From contig NZ_JAAGRN010000004.1 in the NCBI RefSeq assembly GCF_010499255.1, positions 124,001-188,000 on the forward strand: a stretch of 64,000 nt of DNA. Direction: 5' to 3'. The stretch's first letter is position 1; each line of letters starts with the position of its first letter. The notes under the pieces were generated by a model. The model was not told the DNA's origin. It saw nothing but the letters and a program-made list of their open reading frames with translations, and ran no database searches. The DNA is from Sheuella amnicola (GTDB taxonomy: Bacteria; Pseudomonadota; Gammaproteobacteria; Burkholderiales; Burkholderiaceae_B). Positions 52,396-61,708 of this stretch are shown piece by piece. A program made the position numbers and the translations under genes.

Positions 52396-53463
52396 TCAGT
52401 CAAACAGCGAGCCTTCGCTCGGACTGGTTTTTGGAGGCGTCAGCCCTAGGTGACGCCACGTTGTCTGGGTGGCGATACGGCCGCGCGGGGTGCGCTGCAG
52501 GTAGCCATGCTGTATCAAGTATGGCTCGATGACGTCTTCGATGGTGTCCCGTTCTTCGCCGATGGCTGCGGCCAGGCTGTCCACGCCCACCGGTCCTCCG
52601 TCAAATTTGTGAACGATCGCCTCGAGCAATTTGCGATCCATCAAGTCAAGGCCCTGCGGATCGACTTCAAGCATCGATAAGGCGGCATTGGCGACCTTGG
52701 CGTCGATGGTGCCGCTTGCTTTGACTTGCGCATAGTCTCGAACTCTGCGAAGCAGGCGGTTAGCGATGCGTGGGGTACCGCGCGAACGACGGGCGACTTC
52801 GGCCGCACCATCTGGTGTAATAGGTACATTAAGCAGTCCCGCGCTGCGAGTCGCAATGCGAGCCAATTCTTCAGGGGTATAAAACTCTAGCCGTGAAACG
52901 ATACCGAAGCGGTCGCGCAACGGGTTGGTCAACATGCCGGCGCGCGTGGTCGCTCCCACCAGGGTGAAAGGTTGCAAATCCAGCTTGACGCTGCGCGCCG
53001 CGGGCCCTTCACCGATCAGGATGTCGATCTGGAAGTCTTCAAGGGCGGGGTAAAGGATTTCTTCGACCACGGGCGACAAGCGATGGATTTCGTCGATGAA
53101 CAGGACATCGTTGCGCTCAAGGTTGGTCAGTAGGGCAGCCAGATCGCCTGGTCGCTCAAGCACCGGTCCGGAAGTGGACCTCAGGTTGACACCCATTTCG
53201 TAAGCGACGATATTAGCCAAGGTGGTTTTACCCAGTCCGGGCGGTCCGAAGAGCAAGACGTGGTCGAGCGACTCATTGCGATTGCGCGCCGCCGAAATGA
53301 AAATCTCGAGCTGGTCGCGCACTCGTTGCTGACCGACATATTCCTGCAAAGCTTTAGGCCTGAGCGCCCGTTCGATGTTTTCTTCGTTGGGCGTGGCGGC
53401 TTGGGGCGTCACGAGTCGTGAGGCTTCTGCGCGGGACGAGAGGGAGTCGGACTGGATGGCCAT
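52396..53463 (-). CDS. ruvB: Holliday junction branch-migration ATPase RuvB
   Basis: A 355-residue AAA+ motor that drives RuvA-bound junction migration. Seen are the Walker [10 protein letters not shown], the Walker B DEIHRL, the sensor [18 protein letters not shown], and the C-terminal winged-helix DNA-binding domain ([15 protein letters not shown]). Unusually it is separated from ruvA and ruvC by four opposite-strand genes (53.5-57.5 kb), so it must have its own promoter in the 76-bp gap to the Thr-dehydratase-like gene. Confidence 0.95.
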   Translation of the reverse strand: MAIQSDSLSSRAEASRLVTPQAATPNEENIERALRPKALQEYVGQQRVRDQLEIFISAARNRNESLDHVLLFGPPGLGKTTLANIVAYEMGVNLRSTSGPVLERPGDLAALLTNLERNDVLFIDEIHRLSPVVEEILYPALEDFQIDILIGEGPAARSVKLDLQPFTLVGATTRAGMLTNPLRDRFGIVSRLEFYTPEELARIATRSAGLLNVPITPDGAAEVARRSRGTPRIANRLLRRVRDYAQVKASGTIDAKVANAALSMLEVDPQGLDLMDRKLLEAIVHKFDGGPVGVDSLAAAIGEERDTIEDVIEPYLIQHGYLQRTPRGRIATQTTWRHLGLTPPKTSPSEGSLFD

Positions 53464-53539
53464 GAAAATTGTGTAATCTGCAGTGAGAACAATCGTACAC
53501 TATCTGCCTCACTTTCTTCGGACTTGAACAAGGATTCCT

Positions 53540-54508
53540 ATGTCTCTCGCGTTGCCCACCTTTGATGATGTCGTCCGGGCCTCTGAAACTTTAAAGGGTG
53601 TCGCACATCGCACCCCTGTCATGACTTCCGCTACCGCCGATCGTCAGACAGGTGCCAAGCTATTTTTCAAATGCGAAAACCTGCAGCGCATGGGGGCATT
53701 CAAGTTCAGGGGCGGGTACAACGCAATCGCTAACCTCACGCCCGAACAGAAAAAAACAGGGGTTCTGACCTATTCGTCCGGCAATCATGCCCAGGCGATT
53801 GCCTTGGCTGGCAAGCTGCATAACGTTGCCACTATTATTCTCATGCCCGAAGATGCGCCGGCCGCTAAAAAAGCGGCAACAGAGGGTTATGGCGCGACTG
53901 TCGTGACATATGACCGCTATACGCAAAGCCGCGAGGATATTGCACGCCAGATGCAAGAGCAAACGGGCATGATTCTGATCCCTCCTTACGATCACAAGGA
54001 TGTGATTTCTGGCCAGGGAACCGCTGCCAAAGAGTTGTTTGAAGAAGTAGGCGAACTGGATTATTTGCTGGTGTGCCTGGGCGGCGGCGGTCTGTTGGCC
54101 GGCAGTGCGTTGGCAGCCAAGGCGCTTAGCCCGGGCTGCAAGGTGTATGGAGTGGAGCCTGAGCTCGGCAATGATGGGCAGCGATCTTTCAGGTCGGGTG
54201 AAATCGTTACGATCACTCCACCCAAGTCGATTGCCGACGGCGCGCTGACTCCGTATCTCGGTCAATTAACTTTTGGCGTGATCAAGCGGGATGTGACCGA
54301 TATTCTGACGGTCACCGATGCGCAGCTTGTCGAAACGATGAAGTTTTTTGCCGAACGCATGAAGATCGTTGTCGAGCCGACCGGCTGTCTGGGTGCGGCG
54401 GCAGTGATGAAGGGCGAGTTGAATGTACCGCCCGGTGCCCGGGTCGGTGTGATTCTGAGTGGCGGAAACGTTGATCTGAAGCAGTATGGAGAGTTACTGT
54501 CCGCTTGA
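53540..54508 (+). CDS. PLP-dependent threonine/serine dehydratase-like enzyme
   Basis: A 322-residue fold-type II PLP enzyme, without the regulatory ACT domain of biosynthetic IlvA. The Schiff-base Lys lies in FKFRGGYNA, YSSGNHAQAIALAGK follows, the PLP phosphate loop is GGGGLLAGSALAAK, and ILSGGNVDL ends the core. This length and pattern fit catabolic threonine dehydratase, serine racemase or threo-3-hydroxyaspartate ammonia-lyase. The substrate cannot be decided. It is divergent from ruvB and first in a four-gene block. Confidence 0.82.
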   Translation: MSLALPTFDDVVRASETLKGVAHRTPVMTSATADRQTGAKLFFKCENLQRMGAFKFRGGYNAIANLTPEQKKTGVLTYSSGNHAQAIALAGKLHNVATIILMPEDAPAAKKAATEGYGATVVTYDRYTQSREDIARQMQEQTGMILIPPYDHKDVISGQGTAAKELFEEVGELDYLLVCLGGGGLLAGSALAAKALSPGCKVYGVEPELGNDGQRSFRSGEIVTITPPKSIADGALTPYLGQLTFGVIKRDVTDILTVTDAQLVETMKFFAERMKIVVEPTGCLGAAAVMKGELNVPPGARVGVILSGGNVDLKQYGELLSA

Positions 54509-54535
54509 GTGTCGCCTTTTTTGGTTGAGGTGGAT

Positions 54536-55450
54536 ATGCGTATTCTTGTAATTGGTGGTACAGGGTTTGTCGGTCGCGCTGTCGTGTCTCGACTGGTTGC
54601 GGCCGGTCACGATGTGCGTGTGCCGACTCGACGGCTCGCTCACGCGCGCGAATTGCTTGTATTTCCTACCGTTACGGTGATCCGGGCTGATGTTCATGAC
54701 GATGCGACTTTGTCGAATTTAATCGGCGACAGTGATGTCGTGATCAATCTGCCGGGTCTTTTGCATAGTCGGCCCGGCAAGCCTTACGGACCTGACTTCG
54801 ATCGCGTGCATGTGCAGTTGCCGCGACGGGTTGCGCAAGCGTGCCTCCAGTTTGGCGTGAAGCGTTTAGTGCATGTGAGTGCGTTAGGGGCCGATATCCA
54901 CGGTCCCAGTCAGTATCTAAGATCCAAGGCCGCTGGAGAGGCTGCGATCGTTGAGGTGTTTGCCGGCCAGGATCAATCTGGATGGACGATTATGCGCCCG
55001 TCCGTGATCTTCGGCCCGGGCGATCGTTTCATGAATATGTTCGCTGAGTTGGCCAGATATTTTCCAGTGCTTCCCCTTGCAGGCGCCGGTGCACGCATGC
55101 AGCCCGTGTATGTCGGGGATGTAGCGCAGGCTATCGTGAATGTGCTGACGCAACCTGCTTGTGCAGGCATGACTTATCCGTTGGTCGGGCCGCGCGTCTA
55201 CACATTGGGCGAATTGGTTGGGTTGGCGGCAAAGTGGTCCGGCCACCCCAGAAAGGTGTGGAATATGCCGATGAGCATCGGCCGGTTACAGGCGTTGATG
55301 TTTGAATGCTTGCCCGGCGAGCCATTGATGTCTCGCGATAATCTGGATTCCCTCCGGGTCGCCAATGTCAGCCCGGATTCATTGTCGACGGATCTGGGAA
55401 TCATATCGACGCCGCTTGAGCAGATTGCGCCCCAGTATCTTAGAAAGTAG
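54536..55450 (+). CDS. NAD(P)-binding SDR-like protein, NDUFA9/complex-I-subunit type
   Basis: A 304-residue atypical extended SDR. Its GGTGFVGRAVVSRLVAAGHDV nucleotide fold, LPRRVAQACLQFGVKRLVHVSALGAD and RPSVIFGPGDRFMNMFAELARYFPVLPL stretches resemble the NDUFA9/YbjT group of complex-I-associated SDRs. The Tyr-x3-Lys catalytic pair is replaced by a YLRSK motif. GGTGGAT precedes the ATG at 54536, whereas the upstream ORF start at 54509 lacks support. Role unknown; such proteins may stabilise membrane complexes or bind NADPH. Confidence 0.78.
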   Translation: MRILVIGGTGFVGRAVVSRLVAAGHDVRVPTRRLAHARELLVFPTVTVIRADVHDDATLSNLIGDSDVVINLPGLLHSRPGKPYGPDFDRVHVQLPRRVAQACLQFGVKRLVHVSALGADIHGPSQYLRSKAAGEAAIVEVFAGQDQSGWTIMRPSVIFGPGDRFMNMFAELARYFPVLPLAGAGARMQPVYVGDVAQAIVNVLTQPACAGMTYPLVGPRVYTLGELVGLAAKWSGHPRKVWNMPMSIGRLQALMFECLPGEPLMSRDNLDSLRVANVSPDSLSTDLGIISTPLEQIAPQYLRK

Positions 55451-55510
55451 TATTCAGGGCAGTCGATTAAGAATTCAAATATATATAAAAGAAAAGAGGG
55501 GACAAAAAGC

Positions 55511-56536
55511 ATGGCAAATGTTAAGCAGGGCGTCGCTCTGGATATCCGGCAATCCCGGATATTGATTGCGGGTGCCGCCAGCCTGGTCGGATCGCACACC
55601 GCGGACTTATTGTTGAAGGAAGGTGCGCGCGAAGTCCTTCTGCTGGATAACTTTTCTTTCGGATCGATGGATGCGATCGCGCATTTGCAGAATGATCCCC
55701 GCATCAAGATCGTTCGTGCCGACATGATGCGTTTGCCGGATTTGTTGCAGGCGACTGAAGGGGTCGATGGCGTGATTCATCTGACGGCTTACATGACGCT
55801 AGGTTTTTCCCAAACACCATGGCAGGCTGTCGATGTGAATATACGTGGCGTGCAGAACATGCTTGAGGCTTGCCGCGTCAATCGCATCAAAAAAGTAATC
55901 TTTGCATCTTCGAATGCCGTTTATGGATACGGTCCCGGCATCAAGGGTGAACTGGTCGAGGAAGGTCCTTTCCATTCTGTCGGTGCGCCTCCTGCCGCAA
56001 TTCTGTACGGCGCATCGAAAATCATGGGCGAGCAGTTATGCCGTCAATATCATCAGAGCTTCGGCCAGGATTATGTGGTTATGCGTTACTCGACGGTATA
56101 CGGTGAGCGTCAGCATTATCGTGCCGCTAACTCGCTCTACATCATGGAAACCTATGATTTGGTTCGCCAAGGCAAGGCTCCTGTATTGCCGGGCGATGGT
56201 AAAGACACGAAACATTTTGTGCATGTTTCCGATGTCGCACGCGCCAATCTGGCGGCATTGCAAAGTACGGCAACAGATGTGGCGGTCAATGTCTCGGGGC
56301 CCGCGCCAATCACTACGGGTGAGCTGGTTCAGCTGGTGCTGGACTACTGCAAGAGCGAGCTCAAGCCTGAAATTCGGCCCGACCCCCCAGGTAAAGTGCG
56401 TTTGACCTCGGGTGGTGCGTTTAGCATTCCGCATGACAAGGCCGGGCAGGTGATCGGCTGGAAACCGGTTATCGAAATGCGGGAAGGGATTTCACGCTTG
56501 CTTGCCTGGCGCGAGCAACAGGAACGACATTCGTGA
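55511..56536 (+). CDS. NAD-dependent epimerase/dehydratase (SDR)
   Basis: A 341-residue extended SDR with an N-terminal GAASLVGSHTADLLL fold, IHLTAYMTLGFSQTPW, the LYGASKIMGEQLCRQY segment carrying the Tyr-x3-Lys catalytic pair, and the VMRYSTVYGERQHY active-site strand of sugar-nucleotide epimerases. It probably acts on a UDP- or dTDP-linked sugar, or a small acid, but no polysaccharide genes lie nearby. An AT-rich leader (55480-55497) precedes the AGAGGGG ribosome site. The following Bug gene starts 14 bp after its stop. Confidence 0.8.
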   Translation: MANVKQGVALDIRQSRILIAGAASLVGSHTADLLLKEGAREVLLLDNFSFGSMDAIAHLQNDPRIKIVRADMMRLPDLLQATEGVDGVIHLTAYMTLGFSQTPWQAVDVNIRGVQNMLEACRVNRIKKVIFASSNAVYGYGPGIKGELVEEGPFHSVGAPPAAILYGASKIMGEQLCRQYHQSFGQDYVVMRYSTVYGERQHYRAANSLYIMETYDLVRQGKAPVLPGDGKDTKHFVHVSDVARANLAALQSTATDVAVNVSGPAPITTGELVQLVLDYCKSELKPEIRPDPPGKVRLTSGGAFSIPHDKAGQVIGWKPVIEMREGISRLLAWREQQERHS

Positions 56537-56550
56537 TTGGAGAAAACTAA

Positions 56551-57519
56551 ATGAAAATGCATTCTATGTTCTCAAAAGCGGTTCTCATTATCGGTCTCGC
56601 ATTTGCCGGCATCGCTCAAGCGGCTTATCCCGAAAAACCTGTGACGATTGTGGTTCCTTATCCGGCAGGCGGCGCAACGGATGTGGTCGCCCGATTGCTG
56701 GCCGAAAAGCTTCCGAATGTCTGGGGACAGCCTGTGATGGTGGTCAATCGTCCGGGAGCAGGAACGACAGTCGCTGCCGAATCGATCGCGCGTGCTCAGG
56801 GAGATGGCTACACTCTTTACATGACGACTGCCGCTCATACGATTAGCGCGAGTCTTTACAGCAAACTAAGCTATGACCCGATCAAGGATTTCGCGCCGAT
56901 TGATCTGGTGTCGACGATTCCCCTGGTGCTCGTAACCAATCCAGCTTTGCCTGCATCGACCTTGTCCGAATTGGTTGCATACGCAAAGAGCCAGAAAAAT
57001 GGATTGTCGATGGCATCGACCGGAAATGGCACGCCTCAACATCTGGCCGGAGAGTTGTTCAAGGCCAGATCTGGTGCGCAACTAGTTCACATTCCTTACA
57101 AAGGCGATTCGCCGATGTTGACCGATTTGGTGGGTGGTCAGGTGCAGATGGCTTTTGTGACATTGTCGGCCGCTTTGCCTTTCATCAAGTCCGGCAAGTT
57201 GCGCGCCATTGCATTGGCAAGCGACCAGCGCGCCGAAGCGATCGCGAATGTACCGACTATGACCGAAGCCGGTTTGCCCGGATTTACCGCAGCGACTTGG
57301 TTTGGTTTGTTCGGCCCGGCTTCGATGTCAAGTGAACTGATCAACAAGATCTATTCGGATGTCTCAAAAGTGGTGGCCGAGCCTTCGACAACGCGTCGCC
57401 TGCTCGAAATGGGCGGCGTGGTGAACAATAGTTCGCCACAGGAATTCAAAAAAGTGATCGATGCGGAAGTTAAAAACTGGGGCGAAGCGGTTCGGTTGTC
57501 CGGCGCGCGCGTCGATTGA
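56551..57519 (+). CDS. Bug-family substrate-binding protein
   Basis: A 322-residue periplasmic receptor with a signal peptide (about residues 8-24, cleavage at AQA) and Bug motifs (YPEKPVTIVVPYPAGGATDVVARLL, VHIPYKGDSPMLTDLVGGQ, PTMTEAGLPGF). It is the second solitary Bug protein of the window, again without TctA/TctB genes. The two Bug proteins differ considerably and so probably bind different ligands. It is convergent with ruvA with a 22-bp gap and no clear terminator. Confidence 0.88.
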   Translation: MKMHSMFSKAVLIIGLAFAGIAQAAYPEKPVTIVVPYPAGGATDVVARLLAEKLPNVWGQPVMVVNRPGAGTTVAAESIARAQGDGYTLYMTTAAHTISASLYSKLSYDPIKDFAPIDLVSTIPLVLVTNPALPASTLSELVAYAKSQKNGLSMASTGNGTPQHLAGELFKARSGAQLVHIPYKGDSPMLTDLVGGQVQMAFVTLSAALPFIKSGKLRAIALASDQRAEAIANVPTMTEAGLPGFTAATWFGLFGPASMSSELINKIYSDVSKVVAEPSTTRRLLEMGGVVNNSSPQEFKKVIDAEVKNWGEAVRLSGARVD

Positions 57520-57541
57520 TTTGCGCTGATGGGCCCCGCTC

Positions 57542-58114
57542 TTAACGGGACAGGCTTTTGAGCGCGAGCCTGATCCCGTCCGAGACACTGACGCCTTCGG
57601 GTAGTGTTTTAAGCGCGGCCAAGGCCTCGCGCTCCGAGTAACCCAGTGCGGTCAGTGCATGCAGAATATCTGTTTGACCCCCGTGTGCGATGCTGGGCGT
57701 GACGCCCAAGTCCGCGCCAAGCTTGCCTTTTAATTCCAGAAGCAGGCGTTCAGCTGTTTTCTTGCCGATGCCGGGCACCCTGACAAGCAGAGCGGTATCC
57801 TGCATCGTAATGGCTTGCGACAAGTCGCTGACGGATAGGCCCGAGAGTACGGATAAGGCGGTTCTGGCCCCGATGCCACTCACCTTGATTAATTCGCGAA
57901 ACGCCGCGCGTTCTTCGGCTGAAGAAAAACCGAACAATATATGCGCGTCTTCGCGCACGGTTAAATGCGTGAGGAGCGTGACCTGACTGCCCAGCTCCGG
58001 CAATGCGTAGAACGTAGTCATGGAGACGTCTATTTCGTAGCCCACGCCTTGCACATCAAGGCCGATGCGCGGAGGTTGTTTTTCATAAAGCGTGCCGGTC
58101 AGTCTACCAATCAT
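57542..58114 (-). CDS. ruvA: Holliday junction-binding protein RuvA
   Basis: A 190-residue protein that tetramerises on four-way junctions and loads RuvB. The N-terminal OB domain ([28 protein letters not shown]), the helix-hairpin-helix pairs ([34 protein letters not shown]) and the C-terminal RuvB-contacting domain ([17 protein letters not shown]) are all seen. Length is normal. It is downstream of ruvC by 35 bp. RuvB is encoded on the far side of the Bug gene block. Confidence 0.94.
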   Translation of the reverse strand: MIGRLTGTLYEKQPPRIGLDVQGVGYEIDVSMTTFYALPELGSQVTLLTHLTVREDAHILFGFSSAEERAAFRELIKVSGIGARTALSVLSGLSVSDLSQAITMQDTALLVRVPGIGKKTAERLLLELKGKLGADLGVTPSIAHGGQTDILHALTALGYSEREALAALKTLPEGVSVSDGIRLALKSLSR

Positions 58115-58149
58115 TGTTGCATCCTAAAGTGTGTCCGGTTATTCGGCCT

Positions 58150-58701
58150 TCAGCCCAATACGCGTCCTGCGCGCACCCGAGAGCGCCCACGCCAGCTGCG
58201 AGCGTGATTGTCGGTCGAGCCGAGTTTTTCGGTGATGGGCGCAATGTGCGCATGGCAAATCGCGCAGGCCAGCGCGTCGGCCGAATCGGGTGCAGGAACA
58301 CCATCGAGCGAAAGCAGTCTTTGCACCATCATTTGCACTTGCTCTTTCGCGGCTTTGCCCGCGCCAACAACGGACTTTTTGATTTGCAGTGCTGTGTATT
58401 CGTGCACGGCAAGGTTGTGATCGGCCAGCGCGCAAAGCGCCGCACCGCGCGCCTGACCCAGTAAGAGCGTAGTGGCGGGGTTGGTGTTCATGAACACGAT
58501 CTCGAGTGCGGCCACGTCAGGCCGGGTTTGCTCGACGACTTGTCGCAGATTGTCTAGAATCACTTTGAGTCGAAGCGGCAGCGTGATGTCACTGGGGACA
58601 ACGATCGTGCCGCTGGCAACGTAGGTGAATCTGGATCCTTGTACGTCGATCACACCGAAACCGGTGCGGCGCAGGCCCGGATCGACGCCAAGGATTCGCA
58701 T
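58150..58701 (-). CDS. ruvC: crossover junction endodeoxyribonuclease RuvC
   Basis: A 183-residue Holliday junction resolvase. The catalytic acids lie in [15 protein letters not shown] (Asp7), LEIVFMN (Glu) and [12 protein letters not shown] (two Asp). The nuclease pairs with RuvAB at junctions. The C-terminal tail after the last catalytic segment is slightly longer than in E. coli (173 residues). It lies 15 bp after purH, in the usual betaproteobacterial order. Confidence 0.94.
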   Translation of the reverse strand: MRILGVDPGLRRTGFGVIDVQGSRFTYVASGTIVVPSDITLPLRLKVILDNLRQVVEQTRPDVAALEIVFMNTNPATTLLLGQARGAALCALADHNLAVHEYTALQIKKSVVGAGKAAKEQVQMMVQRLLSLDGVPAPDSADALACAICHAHIAPITEKLGSTDNHARSWRGRSRVRAGRVLG

Positions 58702-58716
58702 TTGGTCAATACCGGA

Positions 58717-60306
58717 TTAGTGACGGAAATGACGCATGCCGGTCAACACCATGACGATGCCATGTTCATTGGCCGCTGCAATCACCTCGTCGTCGCGCAT
58801 GCTGCCACCGGGCTGGATGACGCAAGTCGCGCCTGCGGCAACCACCACGTCCAGTCCATCACGGAACGGAAAGAACGCGTCGGACGCGACGGCGGAACCT
58901 TTTAGGCTCAAGCCGGCATTTTCAGCTTTGATCGAGGCGATGCGAGCAGAGTCGATGCGGCTCATCTGGCCGGCGCCTACGCCCAGTGTCATGCTGTTTG
59001 CGCAGAATACGATGGCATTCGATTTGACGAATTTTGCGACTTTCCAGGCAAACATCAGGTCGCGCATCTGCTCGGCGGTCGGTTGCTTGATCGTGGCAAC
59101 ACGCAAGTCGGATTCGGATACAGTATACGAATCTGGCGTCTGGATCAGCCAGCCTCCGCCCACGCGTTTGACATCGATGTCGTTCTGTCCGGCACCCATC
59201 GGCACGTGAAGCACGCGTACGTTCTTTTTAGCGGCAAGCAGATCCAGCGCGTCCTGATCGTAGCCTGGGGCGAGCAACACTTCGACGAACTGTGCGCTGA
59301 CTGCCTGCGCAGTTGCCAAATCGACCTGACGGTTAAAGGCAATGATGCCGCCAAAGGCGGATGTCGGGTCGGTCTTGAATGCTTTCTGATAGGCCTCGAC
59401 AGGGCTTGCCGCCGTTGCCACGCCGCATGGGTTCGCATGCTTGACGATGACGCATGCCGGCGCCTCGAAGCTGCGAACACAATCCCACGCTGCATCGGAA
59501 TCAGCGATGTTGTTGTACGAAAGTTCTTTGCCCTGCAATTGCTTGAAGTTTCCGAGCAAGCCAACCGGAACCGTCGGGTCAACATAAAAGGCTGCGTGTT
59601 GCTGTGCGTTTTCGCCGTAGCGCAAAACTTGTTGTTTGTGGACTTGCAGTGTCAGCGTGTTTGGCCAGGGGCCGCGAGCCGGTGCGTCGTCCTGTTCTGG
59701 TTCGGCTTCGGTCAGGCTGGTCAGGTAGTTGGCGATCGCACCATCGTAAGCTGCGGTGTGTGCATAGACCTTGGTTGCCAGCGATAGACGGAAACCGTAG
59801 GTGGTCGAGCCAAGCGTATCCATTTCTTTCAGAACGTTGGCGTAATCGGCCGGGTCAATGACTACCGTCACGCCGCCTTCTTGCGTGCCGTGATTTTTGG
59901 CTGCCGCGCGCAACATGGCCGGACCGCCGATGTCGATGTTTTCGATTGCGTCTTCGAAATCGCAGTCGGGGTCGGCAACTGTTTGACGAAACGGATAAAG
60001 ATTGACGACCAACAGGTCTATGCGATCGATGCCGTGTTCTTTGATTGTTTCGAGATGTTCATCGCTATCGCGGCGTGCCAGCAAGCCGCCGTGAATTTTC
60101 GGATGTAACGTCTTGACGCGGCCATCCAGGATTTCGGGAGAGCCGGTGTGTGCGGCCACTTCGGTCACGTTCAGCCCGGCCTGGGCGAGCAATTTCGCGG
60201 TGCCTCCGGTTGAAAGCAGGCGAACGCCGCGTTTAGCGAGTTCTTGTGCAAATTCGACGATGCCGGTTTTATCCGAGACGGAAAGCAGTGCGGTTTCGAT
60301 TTTCAT
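58717..60306 (-). CDS. purH: bifunctional AICAR transformylase/IMP cyclohydrolase PurH
   Basis: A 529-residue purine-biosynthesis enzyme performing the last two steps to IMP. The N-terminal cyclohydrolase domain starts [19 protein letters not shown] and has the [18 protein letters not shown] segment. The C-terminal transformylase domain shows the Lys-His pair in [11 protein letters not shown] and ends with a [14 protein letters not shown] stretch. No PurR-type box was noticed upstream. It lies between fis (58 bp upstream) and ruvC (15 bp downstream). Confidence 0.95.
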   Translation of the reverse strand: MKIETALLSVSDKTGIVEFAQELAKRGVRLLSTGGTAKLLAQAGLNVTEVAAHTGSPEILDGRVKTLHPKIHGGLLARRDSDEHLETIKEHGIDRIDLLVVNLYPFRQTVADPDCDFEDAIENIDIGGPAMLRAAAKNHGTQEGGVTVVIDPADYANVLKEMDTLGSTTYGFRLSLATKVYAHTAAYDGAIANYLTSLTEAEPEQDDAPARGPWPNTLTLQVHKQQVLRYGENAQQHAAFYVDPTVPVGLLGNFKQLQGKELSYNNIADSDAAWDCVRSFEAPACVIVKHANPCGVATAASPVEAYQKAFKTDPTSAFGGIIAFNRQVDLATAQAVSAQFVEVLLAPGYDQDALDLLAAKKNVRVLHVPMGAGQNDIDVKRVGGGWLIQTPDSYTVSESDLRVATIKQPTAEQMRDLMFAWKVAKFVKSNAIVFCANSMTLGVGAGQMSRIDSARIASIKAENAGLSLKGSAVASDAFFPFRDGLDVVVAAGATCVIQPGGSMRDDEVIAAANEHGIVMVLTGMRHFRH

Positions 60307-60364
60307 GGAGAGGTCAGGATGGAAAATTAAAAGATGAAATCAATAGGATCCGACTAACGCGAAT

Positions 60365-60610
60365 TCAATCAGTCGGTAGAAGCTTGTATGCGAGCAGTTT
60401 TTTTCGCAGCGTGTTTCTCGTGATGCCTAAAAAATCAGCAGCGCGAGATTGATTGTGGTCTGCGCGTTCGAGTGCAAAGGCAAGCGTTGCGCGCTCGACG
60501 CAGGAAATCACCATTTCGTACATGCCGCTTGGATCGGCATCGCCGAGATCGTCGACATACTGCTCAAGACTTGCGCGTACGCATTCTTCAAGTAAATTTT
60601 TCTTTTTCAT
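60365..60610 (-). CDS. fis: Fis family nucleoid-associated regulator
   Basis: An 81-residue Fis-like protein with the C-terminal helix-turn-helix (NQSRAADFLGITRNTLRKKLLAYKLL) and the preceding dimerisation helices. It is slightly shorter than E. coli Fis (98), as is typical in betaproteobacteria. It lies 16 bp after dusB, repeating the dusB-fis pairing known from E. coli. Growth-phase control through that upstream promoter is likely by analogy but not visible here. Confidence 0.9.
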   Translation of the reverse strand: MKKKNLLEECVRASLEQYVDDLGDADPSGMYEMVISCVERATLAFALERADHNQSRAADFLGITRNTLRKKLLAYKLLPTD

Positions 60611-60626
60611 GATGGTGGATTGAAAT

Positions 60627-61673
60627 TCAGGCAGCCTTTAAAACTGGCGCGCTTTTTTTGGCATTGTCGCAGTTTGTCGGGCTGGTGTCTGGATAAATTT
60701 CGCTTTGAGCGGTAAACCACCGGTCGACACAGGCAAATTGCTCGGAAGTGGATTCTAACCGGTTGATTTTGTCCCGAAAGGCTTGGCCGTCCGGCAATGC
60801 TTCCACATACCAGCCGATGTGCTTGCGAGCCGTGCGCACACCTGTCGACTCCCCGTAAAAACCGTAGTGATCCGAGAGGTGATGCATGAGCAAATCGCGC
60901 ATTTCGCCCCAGGTTGGAGCGGGTAAATGCTCGCCTGTTCGCAAAAAGTGATCGATTTCCCTAAAAATCCATGGACGCCCCTGAGCCGCGCGACCGATCA
61001 TGACCGCATCGGCCTTTGTGAAGTCGAGTACCTGGCGAGCTTTCTGGGGGCTGTCGATGTCGCCGTTTGCTACTACGGGAATGGTAAGAATTTCTTTAAC
61101 TGAGCGAATGGTTTCGTATTCGGCCTGACCGTTATACATATCCTCGCGCGTGCGTCCGTGCAGAATCAGTGCGCTGATGCCGCTATCTTGCGCAAGCCTG
61201 GCGATGCGAAGTGCGTTGCGTTGCTCGCGACTCCAGCCGGTGCGCGTCTTCAGCGTCACAGGCACGCCAAGGGGGCTGCATGCGCTCACCACGCTGTCCA
61301 GAATACGGGCAATCAGGTCCTCATGCCTGAGCAATGCCGATCCCGAGGCGACCTGACAGACTTTTTTTACCGGACATCCCATGTTGATGTCGATGATGCG
61401 GGCGCCTTTTTCGATATTGAATATCGCGGCCTGAGCCATCATTTCGGGATCCGCGCCGGCGATCTGCACCGCGATCGGATCGATTTCTCCGTCGTGATTC
61501 AGGCGCCGTGAAGATTTGACGCTATTCCAAAGCTGAGGATTGCTTGCCGCCATTTCGGATACGGCGTAACCGGCACCCAGTCGCTTGCATAACTGGCGAA
61601 AAGGTCGATCCGTCACCCCGGCCATCGGGGCAACGAAGACATTATTCGGAAGGGACCAGGGGCCAAGTTGCAT
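60627..61673 (-). CDS. dusB: tRNA-dihydrouridine synthase DusB
   Basis: A 348-residue FMN enzyme reducing uridine to dihydrouridine in tRNA. The N-terminal barrel has APMAGVTDRPFRQLCKRLGAGYAVSEM, and the catalytic Cys is in INMGCPVKKVC. The RTGWSREQRN phosphate-binding strand, GDIDSPQKA and the IGRAAQGRPWIF motif follow, then the C-terminal RNA-binding helical domain (HHLSDHYGFYGE). It is slightly longer than E. coli DusB (321). It probably shares a transcript with fis. Confidence 0.93.
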   Translation of the reverse strand: MQLGPWSLPNNVFVAPMAGVTDRPFRQLCKRLGAGYAVSEMAASNPQLWNSVKSSRRLNHDGEIDPIAVQIAGADPEMMAQAAIFNIEKGARIIDINMGCPVKKVCQVASGSALLRHEDLIARILDSVVSACSPLGVPVTLKTRTGWSREQRNALRIARLAQDSGISALILHGRTREDMYNGQAEYETIRSVKEILTIPVVANGDIDSPQKARQVLDFTKADAVMIGRAAQGRPWIFREIDHFLRTGEHLPAPTWGEMRDLLMHHLSDHYGFYGESTGVRTARKHIGWYVEALPDGQAFRDKINRLESTSEQFACVDRWFTAQSEIYPDTSPTNCDNAKKSAPVLKAA

Positions 61674-61708
61674 TTTGAAATTGTAATCGGTGGATTGCGC
61701 AGCGAAAT

